From the NCBI GenBank assembly GCA_052115395.1, contig JBFRGO010000002.1: a DNA stretch of 64,000 nucleotides; one strand, given 5' to 3'. Below the pieces are notes generated by a model. That model ran no database searches. It was not told the origin of the DNA and was given only the letters and a program-made list of their open reading frames with translations. Position numbers and translations under genes: made by a program. Shown here in pieces: positions 34,071 to 43,896 of the stretch. Source of the stretch: Noviluteimonas sp052115395. GTDB lineage: Bacteria > Pseudomonadota > Gammaproteobacteria > Xanthomonadales > Xanthomonadaceae. Position 1 is the stretch's first letter, and every line of letters begins with the position of its first letter.

Positions 34071-34743
34071 CCGCGATCGCTGGCTCGCGCTCGGCCTGCT
34101 CGTGGCCGCGCTCGCCCTGGCGTACTTCGTGCTGCTGCATCCGTGGTGGACGGTGCCGATGATGGACACCGAAGACCGCATCGCGACCCTGCAGGCGCGC
34201 GAGTTGCGCGTGCGCACGCAGCTGGCGCAGGCGCCCGCCGTCGAACGCCGCCTGGTGCAAGTGCGCGAAGCGCTGCGCGGTCGTCCCGGTTTCCTGCCCG
34301 AAGCCACGCCGGAACTCGCGACGGCAGGCCTGGTGCAACGCCTGGAAACCGTCGTCGTGCAGGCGAGCCCCGGCAACCGCAGTTGCGCGATCACCAATCG
34401 CTCGCCGTTGTCCGAACAGCGCCCGGCCGAACGTTTCCCGCGCGTCACCGTGCAGGTGCGCCTGCGTTGCGGCGCCGGTGAACTGGCCAGCGTGCTGCAT
34501 TCGCTGGAAAGCGGCAGCCCGCGCGTGTTCATCGAAAACCTCAACATCCTCGCGCAGCGTTACTTCTACATGCCGGGGCAGGGCAAGGCGCAGAGCGGCG
34601 GCCTGGACGTGAGCTTCGACCTGTACGGCTTCATCGCCCCGCGCCCGGCCGCGAAGACGGCGCGCGCGCCGGCGCCGACGCAGGCACCGCCGCCGGAAGA
34701 CGTGCCCGTGTCGGAGCCGGGAGGTCTCAATGAGACTGAGTGA
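34051..34743 (+). CDS. gspM: Type II secretion protein GspM (XpsM-like)
   Basis: Bitopic inner-membrane protein of the platform, 230 residues. It has one N-terminal helix (about 12-32, LALGLLVAALALAYFVLLHPWW), a coiled-coil region (about 42-75) and a periplasmic ferredoxin-like domain (about 95-205; VQVRLRCGAGELASVLHSLESGSPRVFIENLNI). The Ala/Pro-rich tail is not typical of enterobacterial GspM. It starts at GTG within gspL and ends 11 bases inside xpsN, so it is tightly coupled to both. Confidence 0.85.
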   Translation: MAPATTDRDRWLALGLLVAALALAYFVLLHPWWTVPMMDTEDRIATLQARELRVRTQLAQAPAVERRLVQVREALRGRPGFLPEATPELATAGLVQRLETVVVQASPGNRSCAITNRSPLSEQRPAERFPRVTVQVRLRCGAGELASVLHSLESGSPRVFIENLNILAQRYFYMPGQGKAQSGGLDVSFDLYGFIAPRPAAKTARAPAPTQAPPPEDVPVSEPGGLNETE

Positions 34744-35497
34744 CGCCGGCCCGCGCACCTGGCTGCTCGCGACCGTCGCCGGCTGGGCTTTGCTCGCTTG
34801 GGTGCTCGCACTCGTGGGCATGGGCGGGCGCATCGGCACCTTGCCCGACGATCCCTCGCTCTCGCGCGCCCTGCCGGACGTGCCGAAACTGCAGCCCGAA
34901 CGCATCGGCCCCATCGCGCAATACGCCGAAACCGCGCAGCGCCCGCTGTTTTCCGAAGACCGTCGCCCGCAACCGTTCTCGCTGCAACCGCAGGGCGACG
35001 AGAATGCGGCGCAGCAGTTCGAATTCGTGCTCACCAGCGTGTTGATCACGCCGAAGTTGCAGATGGCGATCATCACGCCCACCAACGGCGGCCAACCGAT
35101 CCGCATGAAGCAGGATGAAGCGCCGGCCGAAGCGCAAGGGTGGCGCCTGGTGTCGCTGGAACCGCGCGCGGCCACCTTCATCGGCCCGCAGGGCGAGAAG
35201 CGCATGGAGTTGCGCACCTTCGACGGCAAGGGCGGCACTGCGCCGACCACGACGGCCGCACCCGACATCACCATGGATGCGCCGGCCGACGCGACGTCCG
35301 TCGCCGCGCCCCCGCCGGTTCCACCGCCGGCCGCCGCCAACGCGACCGCACCGCAGCAAACGGGTTCGACCCTCGAGGAGGCCCCGATGACGCCCGAGCA
35401 ACAGATGGACGCGATCCGCAAACGCATCGAGCAACGTCGCGCGCAACTGCGCCAGGAAGCGCAGCAACAAAACAACCAGAAGACTCCGGCGCAATGA
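34730..35497 (+). CDS. Type II secretion protein XpsN-like (GspC-like role)
   Basis: A 255-residue bitopic protein in the position of Xanthomonas xpsN, between M and D. It has one membrane helix (about 10-32, WLLATVAGWALLAWVLALVGMGG), an HR-like periplasmic domain (about 70-150; YAETAQRPLFSEDRRP then FEFVLTSVLITPKLQMAIITP and a WRLVSLEPRAATFIGPQG strand pattern) and a long Pro/Ala/Gln-rich tail. The ARxPLFxxxRRP segment is the same motif that opens the homology region of GspC. In Xanthomonas XpsN binds the secretin and is considered the GspC equivalent; the family is inferred from order and motif. A GGGAGG site precedes the ATG. Confidence 0.82.
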   Translation: MRLSDAGPRTWLLATVAGWALLAWVLALVGMGGRIGTLPDDPSLSRALPDVPKLQPERIGPIAQYAETAQRPLFSEDRRPQPFSLQPQGDENAAQQFEFVLTSVLITPKLQMAIITPTNGGQPIRMKQDEAPAEAQGWRLVSLEPRAATFIGPQGEKRMELRTFDGKGGTAPTTTAAPDITMDAPADATSVAAPPPVPPPAAANATAPQQTGSTLEEAPMTPEQQMDAIRKRIEQRRAQLRQEAQQQNNQKTPAQ

Positions 35498-35511
35498 GCA
35501 GAGAGCGAGCC

Positions 35512-37749
35512 ATGACGAATTTCCGATCCAGACTCGCGACGCTCGCGATCACCGCCTGCCTCGTGGCGATCGCCGGTTGCACCTCGCAACCGGTGGCCAC
35601 GATCAAGAAGGAAGGCGATCGCGGCGTACCGGTCATCCAGTCCAACCTGCCGCGCCCGCAGATGGACACGACCACGGGCACGACGACCACGCCCGTCGGC
35701 GAGACGCCGGCGGCCGAAGGCGCGCCGACGGCGCAGCTCAAGCGCGGCACCGGCGAAGTGATCAACCGCAGCGCGGCGAGTGCGCCGCCACCGAACCTGG
35801 GCGGCAGCTCGGGCGCGGCGACGTTCAACTTCGAAGGCGAATCGCTGCACGCGGTGGTCAAGGCGATCCTCGGCGACATGCTCGGGCAGAACTACGTGAT
35901 CGCACCGGGCGTGCAGGGCACCGTGACGTTGGCCACGCCGCGCCCGGTGAGCCCGGCGCAGGCGATGTCGCTGCTCGAACAGGTGCTGGGCTGGAACAAC
36001 GCGCGCATGGTGTATGCCGACGGGCGCTACAACATCGTCGCCGCCGATGCCGCGCTCGCCGGCACGGTCGCGCCGCGCACCGGTTCGCCCGCGCTCGCGC
36101 GCGGCTACGAGGCACGCGTGGTGCCGCTGCGCTTCATCTCCGCCGAGGAGATGAAGAAGGTGCTGACGCCCTACGCGCGCCCGAATGCGATCATCACCAC
36201 CGACAACGCGCGCAACGTCATCACCATCGGCGGCACGCGCGCCGAACTCGAAAACTACATGCGGACGATCGAAATCTTCGACGTCGACTGGCTCAAGGGC
36301 ATGTCGGTGGGCGTGTTCCCGCTGAAGTCCGGCAAGGCCAGCAAGGTCGTCGGGGATCTCGAAAAAGTGTTCGGCGAGACGAGCAAGTCGCCGGTGGCCG
36401 GCATGTTCCGCTTCATGCCGCTGGACGGCGCGAACGCGGTGCTCGTGATCACCTCGCAGCCGCGCTATCTCGACGAAATCCAGTCGTGGCTCGATCGCAT
36501 CGAAGGCGCGGGCGGCGAAGTGCAGCTGTTCTCCTACGAGCTGAAGTACGTCAAGGCCAAGGACCTCGCCGACCGCCTCGCGCAGGTGTTCGGCGGCAGC
36601 AGCCGCGGCAACTCTGACCAGGGCACGGGCTCGCCCTCGCTGATGCCGGGCCTGGAGTCGACCGAGATCAAGGACAGCGGCGTCGACAGCAACGGCACGA
36701 GCAATGCCTCGCTCGGCGGCGATTCGTCCGACAACTCCGGTGGCGGCCTGGGCGAAGGCATGTCGCTCAATCCGCGAAACGGCGGCGGCAACGGCAACGT
36801 CACGTTGCAGGTCGACGGCGGTACCGTCGGCGTTGCGGCGGTCGATGAAACCAACACCTTGCTTGTGCGTGCGAATGCCGGCGCTTGGGCCTCGATCCGC
36901 GACGTGATCGAGCGCCTCGACACGATGCCGCTGCAAGTGCACATCGAGGCGCAGGTGGCGGAGGTGAAGCTCACGGGCGACCTGCGCTACGGCGTGAACT
37001 GGTATTTCGAGAATGCGATTCCGGATCCGACGCTCCGTGCGCTTGCGCTTGGGCGTTCGATCTGGGGGTCGACGGCGGGCAGTGCAGGTGGAGTCGCAAC
37101 GGACGGCGAGGGTGGCATTACCGGCGGCATGTCGTTCACCTTCCTCGGCCCCAACGCCATGGCGGTGATCAATGCGCTGGATCGCGTCACCGACGTCAAT
37201 CTGTTGCAGACGCCCTCGGTGGTGGTGCGAAACAATGCCGAAGCGACGTTCAATGTCGGCAGCCGCATCCCGATCGAGTCGGTCAGCGTCAACACCGGCA
37301 ATGCGGACCCTACGAACACCATTAGCCAAGTGCAGTACTTGGATACCGGTACCATCCTCAAGGTGCGTCCGCGTATCACGAAGGACGGGATGGTATTTCT
37401 GGACCTCGTGCAAGAAGTCAGTACGCCGGGCCCGCAGACAGCGAGCAACGCCAACGTGCGAATCGACACGCGTCGTCTAAAGACCGAAGCTGCGATCCAG
37501 AGTGGCGAAACTGTGATGCTGGCCGGTCTGATCCAGGACGAGCGCTCAAAGGGCGCATCGGGCATTCCGGGCCTGAGCCGCATACCGTGGATTGGCGGCT
37601 TGTTTGGCACCCAATCTACTGGCACTTCGCGTACGGAGGTCATCGTGCTGCTCACGCCGACCATCATTCGTAACCCGCAGGAAGCGCGCGACCTCACCGA
37701 CGAATACGGCCAGAAGTTCCGCGCGCTCGAACCGCTCTATCGCAAGTAA
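35512..37749 (+). CDS. gspD: Type II secretion outer membrane secretin GspD (XpsD-like)
   Basis: Outer-membrane secretin, the exit pore. It has 745 residues from ATG 35512, which has a GAGAGCGAG site just upstream. An ATG at 35494 overlapping the XpsN stop would add 6 residues. The signal peptide ends in a lipobox IAGC (Cys23), so the protein is likely lipidated. Domains are N0 (about 95-180, FNFEGESLHAVVKAILGDMLG), N1-N3 repeats (about 185-480, with a Gly/Ser-rich disordered insert at about 360-430), the secretin core (about 500-735; VPIESV-type region, LDTGTILKVRPRI, and GIPGLSRIPWIGGLFG near 685-700) and the closing VIVLLTPTII. The base composition of the last 450 bases is lower in G+C than the neighbours. 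Last gene of the operon. Confidence 0.95.
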   Translation: MTNFRSRLATLAITACLVAIAGCTSQPVATIKKEGDRGVPVIQSNLPRPQMDTTTGTTTTPVGETPAAEGAPTAQLKRGTGEVINRSAASAPPPNLGGSSGAATFNFEGESLHAVVKAILGDMLGQNYVIAPGVQGTVTLATPRPVSPAQAMSLLEQVLGWNNARMVYADGRYNIVAADAALAGTVAPRTGSPALARGYEARVVPLRFISAEEMKKVLTPYARPNAIITTDNARNVITIGGTRAELENYMRTIEIFDVDWLKGMSVGVFPLKSGKASKVVGDLEKVFGETSKSPVAGMFRFMPLDGANAVLVITSQPRYLDEIQSWLDRIEGAGGEVQLFSYELKYVKAKDLADRLAQVFGGSSRGNSDQGTGSPSLMPGLESTEIKDSGVDSNGTSNASLGGDSSDNSGGGLGEGMSLNPRNGGGNGNVTLQVDGGTVGVAAVDETNTLLVRANAGAWASIRDVIERLDTMPLQVHIEAQVAEVKLTGDLRYGVNWYFENAIPDPTLRALALGRSIWGSTAGSAGGVATDGEGGITGGMSFTFLGPNAMAVINALDRVTDVNLLQTPSVVVRNNAEATFNVGSRIPIESVSVNTGNADPTNTISQVQYLDTGTILKVRPRITKDGMVFLDLVQEVSTPGPQTASNANVRIDTRRLKTEAAIQSGETVMLAGLIQDERSKGASGIPGLSRIPWIGGLFGTQSTGTSRTEVIVLLTPTIIRNPQEARDLTDEYGQKFRALEPLYRK

Positions 37750-37778
37750 GGATTCGCGGTTTCGCTGGAGCAGGAGGG

Positions 37779-37809
37779 AAGGCTGACGGCGATGTAGCGT
37801 CGCAGCCTT
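37779..37809 (+). other. Hairpin downstream of the secretin gene
   Basis: AAGGCTG (37779-37785) pairs with CAGCCTT (37803-37809) around 17 bases. It lies 30 bases after the secretin stop. No T-run follows, so it could be a weak intrinsic terminator, a Rho-dependent pause or an mRNA 3' end stabiliser. Confidence 0.3.
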
Positions 37810-37848
37810 CTAGTCGCAAAGTCAGTGCAGGAGAAATCCTCTGCGAAG

Positions 37849-37867
37849 GAGACGGACCCACCGTCTC
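37849..37867 (+). promoter_or_regulatory. Hairpin just upstream of the secreted-protein ribosome site
   Basis: GAGACGG (37849-37855) and CCGTCTC (37861-37867) form a perfect 7-bp stem with a 5-base loop. The stem ends 3 bases before the AAGGAGG ribosome site at 37871-37877, so it would sit at the edge of the initiation region of the following gene. This suggests translation or RNA-stability control, but it is inferred. Confidence 0.35.
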
Positions 37868-37881
37868 ATCAAGGAGGCACG

Positions 37882-38508
37882 ATGCACCATCGACTCGCAC
37901 TTCTCGTCGCGCTGGCCGCGGCGGCGGCACCGTTGACGGTTGCCGCACAGGTCTCGAACGGTAACTTCTCGAGTGGCTTCGCATCCTGGACGGTCGGAGA
38001 TGCGGTGTATGCGCAAGGCGCCGCAACCTGTTCGACTGCGGCGTACACCGAAACGACCAAGAACACGGGCAGCAAGGGCACGGCGCCGGCATCGGGCACC
38101 GTTGCGCAAGTCACGCCGTTCATCATCTATGCGCCGGGCGCGTGGTCGTTGTGCCGCCAGGTCGAGCAGATGGTCTACGTGCCCATGGGCAAACAACTGA
38201 AGTTCTCCGCCAAGCTCGGCAACGGCATCTATGGATCGCAGTACCAGATCGAATCCGTCAGCCTCGCGGTGCACGTCGTCGAAGGCACGCAGGACACCAT
38301 GCTGTTTTCACAGACCGGGCGGAACGTCGTGTGCGGATATGGGGAGGCTCCATGTCCCATCTACCGCTCGCACGTAGTCGACATGTCGCCCTATTGGGGA
38401 AAGACCGTAAGATTGGTCTTCAGGGGCAACACCGGAGTCAGGAATGGCCAACTTGGCGGCATCAGCGAGCCCAGCTATGCCTTCGTGGATGACGTCCGGC
38501 TCGAATGA
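37882..38508 (+). CDS. Secreted protein of unknown function, possible carbohydrate-binding fold
   Basis: A 208-residue exported protein that I do not assign to a named family. It has a Sec signal peptide (MHHRLALLVALAAAAAPLTVAA, cut before QVSNG). The mature start VSNGNFSSGFASWTVGDAV is the pattern of carbohydrate-binding or jelly-roll modules (NG-F-x-G-x-x-W), and the ending YAFVDDVRLE is likewise the typical last strand. Four Cys may form two disulfides. It directly follows the type II secretion operon, has a strong AAGGAGG ribosome site and ends in its own terminator. It is a plausible substrate of the neighbouring secretion system, but this is inferred. Confidence 0.75.
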   Translation: MHHRLALLVALAAAAAPLTVAAQVSNGNFSSGFASWTVGDAVYAQGAATCSTAAYTETTKNTGSKGTAPASGTVAQVTPFIIYAPGAWSLCRQVEQMVYVPMGKQLKFSAKLGNGIYGSQYQIESVSLAVHVVEGTQDTMLFSQTGRNVVCGYGEAPCPIYRSHVVDMSPYWGKTVRLVFRGNTGVRNGQLGGISEPSYAFVDDVRLE

Positions 38509-38516
38509 CGTTTGTT

Positions 38517-38540
38517 GCGCCGCCGCGAGGCGGCGCTTTT
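38517..38540 (+). terminator. Rho-independent terminator after the secreted-protein gene
   Basis: Perfect 8-bp stem GCGCCGCC (38517-38524) / GGCGGCGC (38529-38536) with a GCGA tetraloop, followed by TTTT (38537-38540). It begins 9 bases after the stop of the secreted protein and ends 7 bases before the next start codon. It is one of the clearest terminators in the window and argues against an upstream start for the next gene. Confidence 0.85.
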
Positions 38541-38547
38541 CCTGACC

Positions 38548-39375
38548 ATGGCGCCCATCGTCGTCCTGCCCGTATCGGTCGACGATGGCGCGCTCGATGC
38601 GTGCCTGGCCGCCATCGATGCCGGGACGCAGCCGGGGACGCGGGTGTGGCTTGCCGACGACGCACGCGCCGGTCCGCGCGAACACGCCATCATCCAGGCC
38701 TGGCTGGCGCGGACGCCGATGGAAGCCCACTACACGCGCCGGCAGCGCATGGTCGGCGACGTCGCGCACCTGGACGAAGTGCTCAATGCCTGCGGCGATT
38801 CGGATGTCGTCGTCCTCGCGCCCGATGCGCAACCCGCGCCCGGGTGGCTCACGCAATTGACCGCCTGTTTCGCGCGCGATTCGTCGATCGCCACCGCAAC
38901 GCCCTGGAGCAACGCCGGTGAAGTCGCCGCGTGGCCGCGGGTCGGCGAGATCGCGCCGCTGCCCGCCGACCTCGAACGCATCGCGCGTGCCTGTGCCGCG
39001 ATGGCGCCCACGCATCCGGAATTGCCGGCTGCGGTCGGCCACGCCGTGTTGTTGCGCGGTCGCGCGCGGCAACGCGCGGGCGGGCTCGACGCGGCGAGTT
39101 ACGCGTCGTGGATGGCCGCCCTGATCGACCTGTCGCTGCGCCTGTCGGGCCTGGGCTGGCGCAACGCGCTGTGCGAAACCGCGTTCGTCGCGCGCCCGGG
39201 CGAAGGCTTTCCCTTCGATGGCGACATGGATGCGCTCGCCGCGCGCTGGCCGGCCTGGCACTCGCGCCTGGCGCAGTTCCTGATGAACGATCCCTTGCGC
39301 CACGTGCGCGAGGAACTCACCGCGACGCTGTCCACCGTCGGGCCGCCGGCGCCGCAGCGGGAGTTGTTCGCATGA
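38548..39375 (+). CDS. Glycosyltransferase-like protein (GT2-related)
   Basis: A 275-residue cytoplasmic protein with a nucleotide-sugar transferase fold. It shows an N-terminal strand PIVVLPVSVDDGALDACLAAID, an Ala/Asp pattern VWLADDARAGP (about 33-43) and VVVLAPDAQPAPGWLTQL (about 90-107), which corresponds to the DxD-like acceptor position of family 2 enzymes. The clear catalytic ED/QxxRW end is missing, so activity is uncertain. It starts at the ATG right after the terminator, and overlaps the next glycosyltransferase by an ATGA. The pair probably works on one glycan. Confidence 0.65.
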   Translation: MAPIVVLPVSVDDGALDACLAAIDAGTQPGTRVWLADDARAGPREHAIIQAWLARTPMEAHYTRRQRMVGDVAHLDEVLNACGDSDVVVLAPDAQPAPGWLTQLTACFARDSSIATATPWSNAGEVAAWPRVGEIAPLPADLERIARACAAMAPTHPELPAAVGHAVLLRGRARQRAGGLDAASYASWMAALIDLSLRLSGLGWRNALCETAFVARPGEGFPFDGDMDALAARWPAWHSRLAQFLMNDPLRHVREELTATLSTVGPPAPQRELFA

Positions 39376-40220
39376 CCGACGGCCCCATCGCGGTGGTTGT
39401 CGTCGCGCACGAAAGCGCGGACACGCTCGAGGATTGCCTCTTGCGGCTGCGCAACGCGCGCGAGGTCGGGCAGGTCCGCATCATCGACAACGGCTCGGGC
39501 GACGGCACCTTGCAGATCATGCAACGCCACGCCGCCGCGGACCCGCGCGTGCGTTTCGTCGCCAATCCCGACAACCCGGGCTTCGCGACGGCCTGCAACC
39601 AGGGCGCTTCCGAATGCGACGCGCCATGGCTCGCCTTCGTCAATCCCGATTGCCTGGTCGAACCGGACACGTTGCAGCGTTTGCGCGAAGCCGCCGAAGA
39701 CCTCGGTGGCGCGGCCATCGTCGGCGCCGACCAGGTCGATGCCAATGGCGTGCGCGATGCCGCGGCGCGCCGGCGCGACCCGGATTTCGCGGCGATGCTG
39801 CATTCGCCGTCGAACGCGAACCTCGGCGTGCCGATGGACGCGGACGAGCCCTTGCAGCGCGTCGATGCGATCTCCGGTGCGTTGATGCTGCTGCCGCGCG
39901 TCTTGTTCGATCGCTTGCAGGGGTTCGACACGCAGTATCGGTTGCACGCCGAAGATCTCGATCTGTGTCGCCGCGCCCGTGCGCTCGGCGCCACGGTGGC
40001 GGTCGCCAACGACGTGCAGGTCGTGCACGTGCGCGGGGTGTCGTCGCGTGCGCGGCCGGTCTTTGTCGAATGGCACAAGCACCGCGGCCTGTGGCGGTAT
40101 TTCCGCAAGTTCGAAGCGCTGCAGCGATCGACGCTGCAACGCCTCGGGGTGTTCGCGCTCATCTGGGCACGCTTCCCCTTCGCGACGGCGCGCGCCCTGT
40201 GGCGCGCGCTCGCCGGTTGA
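39372..40220 (+). CDS. Family 2 glycosyltransferase (rhamnosyltransferase WbbL-like)
   Basis: A 282-residue GT-A enzyme. It shows the N-terminal strand IAVVVVAHESADTLEDCLLRL, IIDNGSGDGT (about 37-46), NPGFATACNQGA (about 67-78), the DxD-like VNPDCLVEPDTL (about 88-99), the acceptor segment DAISGALMLLPRVLFDRLQGFDTQY and YRLHAEDLDLCRRARALG, which holds the catalytic ED. The pattern fits dTDP-rhamnose or related transferases of surface polysaccharide. It is coupled to the upstream gene and convergent with the lectin gene 4 bases away. The acceptor glycan is unknown. Confidence 0.85.
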   Translation: MTDGPIAVVVVAHESADTLEDCLLRLRNAREVGQVRIIDNGSGDGTLQIMQRHAAADPRVRFVANPDNPGFATACNQGASECDAPWLAFVNPDCLVEPDTLQRLREAAEDLGGAAIVGADQVDANGVRDAAARRRDPDFAAMLHSPSNANLGVPMDADEPLQRVDAISGALMLLPRVLFDRLQGFDTQYRLHAEDLDLCRRARALGATVAVANDVQVVHVRGVSSRARPVFVEWHKHRGLWRYFRKFEALQRSTLQRLGVFALIWARFPFATARALWRALAG

Positions 40221-40224
40221 CGGC

Positions 40225-41154
40225 TCAGTACTTCACGAACTGCCACTTCGCGTTGTCGGAGGCATCGCACGCCCACGCAGTCACCGTTTCGCCTTCCGGA
40301 ACGACGCTGCCGCGACGCGCGTGGAGGCATTGCCCGGTGCCGACGTTCTGCACCTGCCAGAACGCCCGCATCTCGCCGATCGGCGCCGGCGATTCGAAAC
40401 CCGCTTCGACGATGCGCCATTGGCTGTTCAAGCCGGCGATGCAGGTGTCGTAAACGACCGCGCTGCCACCGTCCATCAGGCACGTGCCGTCGACGGGGCC
40501 GTCGAAGCGGAAGGTCGTGGCCGCGGCATCGACCGGAACGAAGCGCAGGTTGCTGCGACCGTTGTTGCTGCACGCCACCGACACGGGAAACTCGTCGAGG
40601 CTCATGCATTGACCGTCGATGTCCGAACGCATTGCGAGCGCACCGCTCGGCACGCGTGCGCCCTGGCGACTGACCATCCACGTCGGGCCCTGGCCCAAGC
40701 CGAAGCTGCACGTCGTCTGCGCCGCGACACCCAACGAGAAGTCCAGGCACATGCCGGTCTGCTGGCTGCGGATCATCGCGTTGCCCGGGTTGCCTTCCGA
40801 GTGATTCACGTCCCAGCGTTGCGACAGCGCGCCGTCGCAGGTGAAGGCTTCAACCATGTCGCCGGGCGCCGAACCGGGTTCGGCATTCAGGCAGCCCTGC
40901 GACTTCACGTTGCGGATCTGGTAACCGCCCTGCACGGCGGGTTCGAACTGGAACATCTGCCCGTGGCCCACCGTGAGGCATTGGGCCTGCATCACCTTGA
41001 AGCCGTAGTCGGGCGGGTCGGGGATGTGCAGGCAGGCATTCGCGTCGGGCCCGTCGAACATCGCCAGCTGCACCGGCACGTCGGTGGGCGGTGCATCGGC
41101 GAAGGCGGGCAGGGCGGCGCAACACAGGGACAGCGCAAGCAATGAACGGATCAT
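40225..41154 (-). CDS. Secreted ricin-type beta-trefoil lectin-domain protein
   Basis: A 309-residue exported protein. The Sec signal peptide is MIRSLLALSLCCAALPAFA, and the mature part starts DAPPTDVPV. Repeated QxW/CLxxxGGS-like units are visible: ANACLHIPDPPDYGF, SQGCLNAEPGSAPGD...SQRWDV, GQCMSLDEF, GTCLMDGGSAV...SQWRIV, and GQCLHARRGSVVPEG...DNAKWQFV. This is the beta-trefoil (R-type, CBM13) pattern, probably two domains, with many paired Cys. No catalytic module is visible. It has an AGGAGG ribosome site. It follows pyrF on the same strand after 106 bases that hold no clear signal. It could be a glycan-binding secreted factor. Confidence 0.8.
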   Translation of the reverse strand: MIRSLLALSLCCAALPAFADAPPTDVPVQLAMFDGPDANACLHIPDPPDYGFKVMQAQCLTVGHGQMFQFEPAVQGGYQIRNVKSQGCLNAEPGSAPGDMVEAFTCDGALSQRWDVNHSEGNPGNAMIRSQQTGMCLDFSLGVAAQTTCSFGLGQGPTWMVSRQGARVPSGALAMRSDIDGQCMSLDEFPVSVACSNNGRSNLRFVPVDAAATTFRFDGPVDGTCLMDGGSAVVYDTCIAGLNSQWRIVEAGFESPAPIGEMRAFWQVQNVGTGQCLHARRGSVVPEGETVTAWACDASDNAKWQFVKY

Positions 41155-41260
41155 CGGAACCTCCTCTCCTGAAGGAAGTCCAGCGTTGCGCACCGACCTG
41201 CGTTGCGTCGCTCAGCGCACGGCGCGACATTCGCGCGCCGATTCGCTCACCAAGCCGGAA

Positions 41261-42076
41261 TCAGCCGCGCGCGGCGTTGATTGTGTCTCGCAGCTCGCGT
41301 GCAGCGCGCCCTGCGGCGTCAGCGAAATCGGCGCCGGACGAGGCGTAGAGGATCGCGCGCGAGGAACTGACCAGCAGCCCGGTGCCGTCCTGCGTCGATG
41401 CATTGCGCACGACCGCTTCGGCATCGCCGCCTTGCGCACCCACGCCCGGCACGAGGATCGGCATCTCACCGATGATGGCGCGCACTTCGCGCAGTTGTTC
41501 GGGCCACGTGGCGCCCACGACGAGGGCGCAATTGCCGTTCGTGTTCCACTCGTTGGCGACTTTCTCGGCGACGTGCTGGTACAGCGGGCGGCCATCGACG
41601 ATCAGGTCCTGCAGGTCGCCCGCGCCGGGATTCGAGGTGCGGCACAGGATGACCACGCCGCGGTCGGCGCGATCGAGGAAGGGCTGCACCGAATCGCGCC
41701 CGAGATAGGGATTGGCGGTGACCGCATCGGCGGCGTAGCGATCGAAGGCTTCGCGCGCGTACTGCTGCGCCGTGCTGCCGATGTCGCCGCGCTTGGCGTC
41801 GAGGATCACCGGAATGCCGGGATGCCGCGCATGGATGTGCGCGATGAGGCGATGTAGCGCATCTTCCGCGCCGAGCGCAGCGAAGTGCGCGATCTGCGGC
41901 TTGAACGCGCAGGCGTAGTCCGCCGTCGCATCGACGATGTCGCGGCAGAAGGCGAAGACCGCGTCGTCGTCGTGCGCGAACGACGCGGGGAACTTCGCCG
42001 GCTCCGGATCGAGCCCCACGCAGACGAGGGAGTTGCTGGACGACCAACGATCCTTCAGCGCCTGCATGAACTGCAT
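41261..42076 (-). CDS. pyrF: Orotidine 5'-phosphate decarboxylase (type 2)
   Basis: Last step of de novo UMP synthesis. The 271-residue protein is of the longer PyrF subfamily. The catalytic LDAKRGDIGSTA (D93, K95, D98) is present, with CVGLDPEPAKFP at the N-terminus (about 19-30) and VPGVGAQGGD, the phosphate-binding loop (about 209-218). It begins 11 bases after ettA. A second ATG three codons in (MQALKDRW) is a possible start. Confidence 0.94.
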   Translation of the reverse strand: MQFMQALKDRWSSSNSLVCVGLDPEPAKFPASFAHDDDAVFAFCRDIVDATADYACAFKPQIAHFAALGAEDALHRLIAHIHARHPGIPVILDAKRGDIGSTAQQYAREAFDRYAADAVTANPYLGRDSVQPFLDRADRGVVILCRTSNPGAGDLQDLIVDGRPLYQHVAEKVANEWNTNGNCALVVGATWPEQLREVRAIIGEMPILVPGVGAQGGDAEAVVRNASTQDGTGLLVSSSRAILYASSGADFADAAGRAARELRDTINAARG

Positions 42077-42087
42077 CGATCGCTCCT

Positions 42088-43749
<1,662 letters not shown>

Positions 43750-43819
43750 CGATGCTCCGCAGGCGGGCGCGGGCGAGCTGCCGGAGAGCAGGGCCGCGAG
43801 GGGTATTCGGGATCGCGGG

Positions 43820-43825
43820 ATTATA
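43820..43825 (-). promoter_or_regulatory. Candidate -10 for ettA
   Basis: A perfect TATAAT on the minus strand, 70 bases before the ettA start. The upstream sequence is GC-only with no -35. It lies in the 147-bp divergent ettA/glyA gap. Confidence 0.4.
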
Positions 43826-43858
43826 GGGGACGCCGGCCGCCGGGGCGCCCCGAAACGC

Positions 43859-43864
43859 TAAACT
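43859..43864 (+). promoter_or_regulatory. Candidate -10 for glyA
   Basis: TAAACT within CGCTAAACT, 32 bases before the glyA start. The same nine bases occur at 50139-50147 before ribH. No -35 is visible. Confidence 0.35.
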
Positions 43865-43896
43865 TGCCGCCTTTCCCCACGCCTCCGGACCGCCGA

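Noticed and set aside
41155..41260. Regulatory or RNA element in the pyrF/lectin gap
   Set aside because: Only a ribosome site for the lectin gene and short GC palindromes are seen; nothing stands out.
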